Made by a program: the position numbers and the translations under genes. A stretch of DNA of 64,000 nucleotides from Cytophagales bacterium (GTDB lineage Bacteria > Bacteroidota > Bacteroidia > Cytophagales > Cyclobacteriaceae), in contig JAWPMT010000001.1 in assembly GCA_033344775.1 (NCBI GenBank), forward strand, positions 682,001 to 746,000. The letters are read 5' to 3'. Positions 59,399-64,000 of the stretch are shown piece after piece. Position 1 is the first letter of the stretch. Every line of letters begins with the position of its first letter. The notes beneath the pieces were generated by a model, which worked only from the letters and a program-made list of their open reading frames with translations, made no database searches and had not been told where the DNA came from.

Positions 59399-62300
59399 AT
59401 GACAATAACAGGAATGGAAATAGCCGTAATCGGCATGGCTTGCCGATTCCCAAAGTCGAGGAATATCCAGGAGTTTTGGGAGCATATACGTGCCGGTGAC
59501 GAGCTAGTGACCCAATTCTCTGATGAAGACTTGAAAACCTTCGGCGTTGACCCAAAAATAAAAGCCGATCCCGGTTACGTAGCTGCAGAAGCCATAGTCG
59601 ATGAGCCGGGCCATTTCGATGCTGCTTTCTTTGGCATTCCGGATAGTGATGCGATGATGATGGACCCACAGCAACGATTGATGCTTGAAGTATCCTGGAA
59701 CGCCATGGAAGATGGTGGTTATGTACCTAAGGATGCCGCTCAAAATTGTGGCGTATTCGTTAGTGGTGGAAACAATAAATACCATCTGGAAAACATCCTG
59801 ACTAACCCGGAAAAGATGGATGAAATCGGAGACTTCCAGGTTGAAATTGGTAACAGTGTAAACTTCCTGGCCACCCGCATTTCTTACTTGTTCAATCTTA
59901 CAGGGCCAGCTTCCGTGGTGCAAACTGCATGCTCCAGCTCGCTGGTGGCCATACATTACGCCTGCCAGGCCCTGCTCAATGGGGAATGCGATTTGGCATT
60001 GGGCGGAGGATCGAAAGTGGCCATACCTCAGCAATATGGACATGTCTATACCGAAGGGGGAGTAAAATCAAAAGAGGGGCATTGCCGGGTATTCGATCAG
60101 GAAGCCTCAGGATTTGTCAATGGAAACGGCTGCGGCATGGTCCTCCTGAAACGACTGGAAGATGCATTGGAAGACGGAGATCAGATCTATGGTATGGTTA
60201 AGGGTTCTGCCTTGAACAATGATGGCTCAGAGAAAATCGGTTATACGGCCCCTAGTATTCTGGGGCAACAGCAGGTCATCCGAGAAGCCCTGGACATGGC
60301 CGAAGTAACGCCTGAAAGCATCTCATACATCGAAGCACATGGAACAGGAACCAAACTCGGTGATCCGATCGAGATTGATGGGCTCAAGCATGTATTTCAA
60401 TCCGATCAACCACATTGTGCATTAGGTTCGGTCAAAGCCAACATGGGTCACCTGGATGCTGCTGCCGGAGTGGCAGGATTTATCAAAGCGATTTTGACCT
60501 TACATCACCGGGAGATTTGCCCTCAGATCAATTTCAATGTACTGAACCCTGCGATACAACTGGACGGCTCACCTTTCTACATCGCAACGGCTGCGCAATC
60601 CCGGAAAAAACAACAACATCCGTTCAGAGCAGGTGTCAGCTCATTCGGCATCGGTGGTACCAATGCACATGTGGTACTGGAAGAAGCACCCAGACCAGTA
60701 GGAGCACCTATTACAACTCCTGAAGGTTATTCGCTGATCACCTTTAGTGGGAAAACAGAAGCCGCAACAACATTCTATGCCGAAAAACTGGCCAGTTTCC
60801 TTACTCCTGAAACCAATCTTAGCGACCTGTCCTCGAGCCTCTGGCATCAAAAGGCTCATTTCCAATACCGAACTGCTGTGGTTGCCAAAACCTTCGAGGC
60901 ACTTAATCAAGCACTGAAAGATACAGAGGCATCAGTTCGTGCCTACGATCGCCCCAAAATCTATTTCCTATTTCCTGGTCAAGGTTCGCAGTACACCCAC
61001 ATGACGCGGGAGCTTTATGATCAAAACCTAGTTTATCGAACCCATTTAGACATTTGTCTGAAAATCCTGCACAATCTTTCCGGTACTGACTTTAAGGAGA
61101 TACTGTTCTCAACCCAGGAAGAAGATGAGCGAATCCACGAGACACAATATGCACAACCCCTGGTTTTTGCAGTAGAGTATGCCCTGGCAAAAGTATTCGC
61201 TGATATGGGAGTAGTACCTGATGCCATGATCGGTCATAGTCTTGGGGAATTTACCGCGGCATGTCTCTCAGAAACACTTTCCCTGGAAGCATCTCTGGAA
61301 TTGGTCCTGATCCGGTCGCGGCTGATGCAAAGCATGCCAAGAGGATCAATGGTTTCTGTATCACTCAATGGCGAAAGAAAGTTCCTTGAAGCACTCCCCG
61401 AAAGCTTGCAAATCGCGGCGATCAACAGTGAGTCGAATTACGTCATTTCCGGTGACACGCCCGCCGTAGCCTTACTCGAAGAACAATTGGCCGAAAAGTC
61501 GATCAAACACCGGCGCCTTAAAACCTCACATGCTTATCATTCACCTATGATGGCGGGTATGTTGGATGCGTTTGAATCTGCCATAAAGAAGTTTGATTAT
61601 CAACCACCGAAAATTCCCTTCGTTTCTAACCTGACCGGAGAGTGGGTATCTTCATCGGATATCTCTGCCGACTACTGGAAACGTCATGTTAAACATCCTG
61701 TACGCTTTCTAGACGGTATTCGTTTATTGGATCAGGAAGAAGCTGTGTTCATCGAAGTGGGCCCCGGAAGTGCCCTCTCCTATCTCTCCAATCAAACACT
61801 TCCTGATAAGTCCATTGTCAATCTTATTCCTCCTAATGCAAAATCACCAGAACCCTTGCAGCAATTGTATGAAGGATTAGGGAAAATATGGGAATTAGGT
61901 GTTCCAATAGATTTGACAAGAACCATGCATTCGGATTCCCGCCGGATCAGGATTCCGGGTTATGCTTTCGATCACAAAAAACATTGGTTGGAACCGGGAA
62001 CCCACAGTAAACCCTTTACAGGGGAATCTACGGATGAGCTCACCTACATCCCCTACTGGAAGCGCATACATTTCAGTCCGGATCAAAAACTGAAGGAAAA
62101 AAACCTACTCGTCATCGGTGATAATATCCCTGAGAGACTCATTAAAGCACTTAGAGAAAACTGTAAGCACTTGACCCTAGTAAAGTCCGGAAAGCGTTTC
62201 AGAGTCAAAAAAGATGCTTATTCCCTTGACTTTGATAAAGCGGTTCAATGTGAACAATTGCTGACTGCTCTAAAGGAGAAAAACCTACTACCCCAACATA

Positions 62301-64000
62301 TCATTCACGGTTTAAGTATCACCAAGGGTGATCCCCGGATCACTGTCGAAAATGCCGGGATAATGCTGAACCAGTGGTACTATTCGTTATTGAATCTGCT
62401 GCGGGCACTGGGTCCGTATTCGCATCAGGGCATATCTGTTGATGTGCTGACCAATGGTGTTTTCTCTGTCCTCGGCAACGAACAGGTCACTCCTTTGAAA
62501 GCCACGCTAGCAGGCCCGGTCAAAGTGGCGCCGTTCGAATACGAAGGCCTTCGCTCCCGTCTGATCGAATGCAGTTTTGATGATTGGAAGAGATATCAAC
62601 CTTTAGGAATGCAAAATCTGGTTGATTACCTCCAAAGCGACCACCAGCCAGGCATGAAAATGGTAGCGTTAAGGGGCAATACCTTCTGGGAACAAGCTTA
62701 TCAGTCGGAAAAAATTCAACCAAAGCAAGACCCCTTCCGGCAAAAAGGTGTCTATCTCATTACCGGAGGTTTTGGCGGAATGGGAAGCACAATCGCCAAA
62801 TTTCTAGCCGAAAATTATCAGGCCAAAGTTGCGTTATTCTCTTCCAGTTCTATTCCTCCCAGAGAACAATGGGACTTGCCTTTGAATGAAAAGGACCAAC
62901 AAAAAGTATCTGTACTCCGAAGCATTGACGAGCTTGGAGGAGAGGTAATGTCTTTTGCCGTCAATATTGCCGATCACTCTTCTATGAAAGAAGCCTTTGC
63001 GGATATCTGCAGTTCATGGGGTGACATTCATGGCATTATTCACACCGCGGGAAAGGCAGATTACGGAGGTATACTTTCCAATAGGACCAATGGCAGTATT
63101 CATGAGATCCTTGAATCTAAAGTACATGGTCATTTAGTACTTAAATCACTCTCATCGCATTTAGCATTAGATTTCTTCATCAATTTCTCCTCCATAGGCA
63201 ACCAGATATACGGAAAGAAATTTGGTCAAATAGGCTATAATTCTGCGAATGAATACCTCGATGCTTGTGCAACTATCAATGGCCCGGAACAAACACTCAA
63301 CTGGTGTGACTGGCTGGATGTAGGCATGACTTTCGAAGCAGTAAAAAAGAAAAATGACCTGAAAGATGCCCGAGCCATTAATGCGAAAGTAATAGATGGA
63401 ATCAGCCCGGAGCAAGGCGCCGCCTTGTTCAAAGAAGTGCTCTCCGGACAATTCTCGCAAACGCTCATTAGTCCCATGGACTTCCTTGGATTCATCGCAG
63501 CAAGTAATACCCAAGAAGTCAACGAAAGCGCAGCAGAAACGCATGAGTCTACTGGATATTCCCAAGTCGAACTCATTGAAAAATTGACCGGACTTTATGA
63601 GAGTTTTTTCGGAATCGAGCAACTTGACACGGAGATGGATTTCAACGATTTGGGAGGTGACTCTTTGAAGGCAGTTGTCCTTTTGGCTCGGATCAAGAAA
63701 AAATTAAAAGTCCAACTGACCTTGTCTGACTTTTATGAGCAATCCTCGGTGACAAATCTGTCGGCTTTCCTGGCAACTGAAAAATCCGAAGCCGCCATAC
63801 CCATCAAAGCCGAACGATTCCTGATCTCATCTGATGCCAATCAACTTTTCGGGACCCACTATTCCACTACTTCAAAGCAGCTTACCCCTGTCATTATCTG
63901 CCCACCCGTATTTCAGGAAGAAATCGTTGCCACCCGGGCGATGGACACCCTGAGTGAACAATTGGCCATGCTCCATTATCCAGTGGTACGATTCGATTTT
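59399..64000 (+). CDS. Type I PKS: KS-AT-KR-ACP with partial C-terminal domain, runs off window
   Basis: The frame is open from the ATG at 59399 (MTITGMEIAVIGMACRF) to the last base (1534 codons). KS: Cys178 (TACSSS), His314 (EAHGTGT) and His351 (NMGHL), a complete catalytic set. AT: FPGQGSQY, GHSLGE with the Ser nucleophile, and HAYHSPMM; extender specificity is not assignable. KR: TGGFGGMGST and QIGYNSANEYLDA (Tyr, Asn). ACP: NDLGGDSLKA. After it a segment ending VIICPPVFQEEI...HYPVVRFDF resembles the start of an alpha/beta-hydrolase fold, possibly a thioesterase, cut by the window. No ER or DH seen. It extends the NRPS product by one two-carbon unit and reduces the keto group. Confidence 0.92.
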   Translation, partial: MTITGMEIAVIGMACRFPKSRNIQEFWEHIRAGDELVTQFSDEDLKTFGVDPKIKADPGYVAAEAIVDEPGHFDAAFFGIPDSDAMMMDPQQRLMLEVSWNAMEDGGYVPKDAAQNCGVFVSGGNNKYHLENILTNPEKMDEIGDFQVEIGNSVNFLATRISYLFNLTGPASVVQTACSSSLVAIHYACQALLNGECDLALGGGSKVAIPQQYGHVYTEGGVKSKEGHCRVFDQEASGFVNGNGCGMVLLKRLEDALEDGDQIYGMVKGSALNNDGSEKIGYTAPSILGQQQVIREALDMAEVTPESISYIEAHGTGTKLGDPIEIDGLKHVFQSDQPHCALGSVKANMGHLDAAAGVAGFIKAILTLHHREICPQINFNVLNPAIQLDGSPFYIATAAQSRKKQQHPFRAGVSSFGIGGTNAHVVLEEAPRPVGAPITTPEGYSLITFSGKTEAATTFYAEKLASFLTPETNLSDLSSSLWHQKAHFQYRTAVVAKTFEALNQALKDTEASVRAYDRPKIYFLFPGQGSQYTHMTRELYDQNLVYRTHLDICLKILHNLSGTDFKEILFSTQEEDERIHETQYAQPLVFAVEYALAKVFADMGVVPDAMIGHSLGEFTAACLSETLSLEASLELVLIRSRLMQSMPRGSMVSVSLNGERKFLEALPESLQIAAINSESNYVISGDTPAVALLEEQLAEKSIKHRRLKTSHAYHSPMMAGMLDAFESAIKKFDYQPPKIPFVSNLTGEWVSSSDISADYWKRHVKHPVRFLDGIRLLDQEEAVFIEVGPGSALSYLSNQTLPDKSIVNLIPPNAKSPEPLQQLYEGLGKIWELGVPIDLTRTMHSDSRRIRIPGYAFDHKKHWLEPGTHSKPFTGESTDELTYIPYWKRIHFSPDQKLKEKNLLVIGDNIPERLIKALRENCKHLTLVKSGKRFRVKKDAYSLDFDKAVQCEQLLTALKEKNLLPQHIIHGLSITKGDPRITVENAGIMLNQWYYSLLNLLRALGPYSHQGISVDVLTNGVFSVLGNEQVTPLKATLAGPVKVAPFEYEGLRSRLIECSFDDWKRYQPLGMQNLVDYLQSDHQPGMKMVALRGNTFWEQAYQSEKIQPKQDPFRQKGVYLITGGFGGMGSTIAKFLAENYQAKVALFSSSSIPPREQWDLPLNEKDQQKVSVLRSIDELGGEVMSFAVNIADHSSMKEAFADICSSWGDIHGIIHTAGKADYGGILSNRTNGSIHEILESKVHGHLVLKSLSSHLALDFFINFSSIGNQIYGKKFGQIGYNSANEYLDACATINGPEQTLNWCDWLDVGMTFEAVKKKNDLKDARAINAKVIDGISPEQGAALFKEVLSGQFSQTLISPMDFLGFIAASNTQEVNESAAETHESTGYSQVELIEKLTGLYESFFGIEQLDTEMDFNDLGGDSLKAVVLLARIKKKLKVQLTLSDFYEQSSVTNLSAFLATEKSEAAIPIKAERFLISSDANQLFGTHYSTTSKQLTPVIICPPVFQEEIVATRAMDTLSEQLAMLHYPVVRFDF

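Larger units (their letters stand above)
39350..64000 (+). other. Hybrid PKS-NRPS glycoconjugate biosynthetic gene cluster (right side truncated)
   Basis: At least 13 same-strand genes with overlaps or gaps of a few bases, except one 153-bp gap at 45405-45557. It includes glycosyltransferases, a flippase, an ATP-grasp enzyme, a radical SAM-SPASM enzyme, a free acyl carrier protein, a GT28-like enzyme, a Gfo/Idh/MocA oxidoreductase, a PKS with sulfotransferase, an NRPS module and a second PKS. The tight packing suggests one or two transcripts. The product is inferred to be a glycosylated polyketide-peptide, possibly sulfated; nothing in the window identifies it further. Confidence 0.8.

Noticed and set aside
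59142-59669. 175-aa minus-strand frame at the NRPS-PKS junction, and other minus-strand frames up to 63622
   Set aside because: Shadows of the NRPS and of the second PKS, whose + frame is continuous with conserved motifs.

Overview
The window reads as chromosome from a marine-type member of the Bacteroidetes (Cytophagales-like). This is inferred from the Bacteroidetes-style tyrosine integrase at the left, the FadL-type outer-membrane protein, weak or absent Shine-Dalgarno sequences, AT-rich gene starts, and protein sequences typical of that phylum. Taxonomy was not tested by any search.

Layout. (1) 1-1260 is host chromosome: the N-terminal part of an M50 metalloprotease and a HAD phosphatase. 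(2) 1268-33648 is an integrated mobile element of about 32 kb. It is bounded by a 50-bp direct repeat of the 3' part of a CAU-anticodon tRNA gene, with the intact tRNA at the right end (33602-33675). Its left end carries a tyrosine integrase, a soluble VirD4/TraG-type coupling protein, a MobF (TrwC/TraI-like) relaxase-helicase and a block of unrecognised membrane and exported proteins. No VirB4-like ATPase was seen, so it looks mobilizable rather than self-transmissible. Cargo follows: a Tiki/EreA-like protein, a large TPR-ankyrin protein, and a second recombination module of proteobacterial flavour (integrase, PrtN-like regulator, decayed toxin with intact antitoxin, RadC, ArdC, OB-fold ssDNA-binding protein, third recombinase). 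Next comes a five-gene operon (Xre regulator, dual-GHKL histidine kinase, receiver-domain protein, unknown 251-aa protein, N6-adenine methyltransferase), and finally small proteins and a DUF4238-like protein next to the right end. (3) 33804-38416 is host chromosome again: a sulfotransferase-like protein, a FadL-like porin, a membrane histidine kinase and a CheY-like regulator. Then comes a gene-poor stretch of about 0.9 kb holding a frameshifted fragment copied from the sulfotransferase gene. (4) 39350 to the right edge is a biosynthetic gene cluster on the + strand: four GT4-type glycosyltransferases around a MurJ/Wzx-like flippase, then an ATP-grasp enzyme, a radical SAM-SPASM enzyme, a free acyl carrier protein, a GT28-like glycosyltransferase, a Gfo/Idh/MocA oxidoreductase and three megasynthases (PKS with built-in sulfotransferase, NRPS module, second PKS running off the window).

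How it fits together. The five-gene operon is the best candidate for an undescribed system. It looks like a two-component signalling pair coupled to a DNA methyltransferase and an unknown protein, carried on a mobile element beside other accessory genes, as anti-phage systems often are. The right-hand cluster probably makes a glycosylated, possibly sulfated polyketide-peptide. The first ketosynthase has Asn in place of a catalytic His, so the first PKS may not elongate in the ordinary way. Both functional readings are inference from domain content and gene order.
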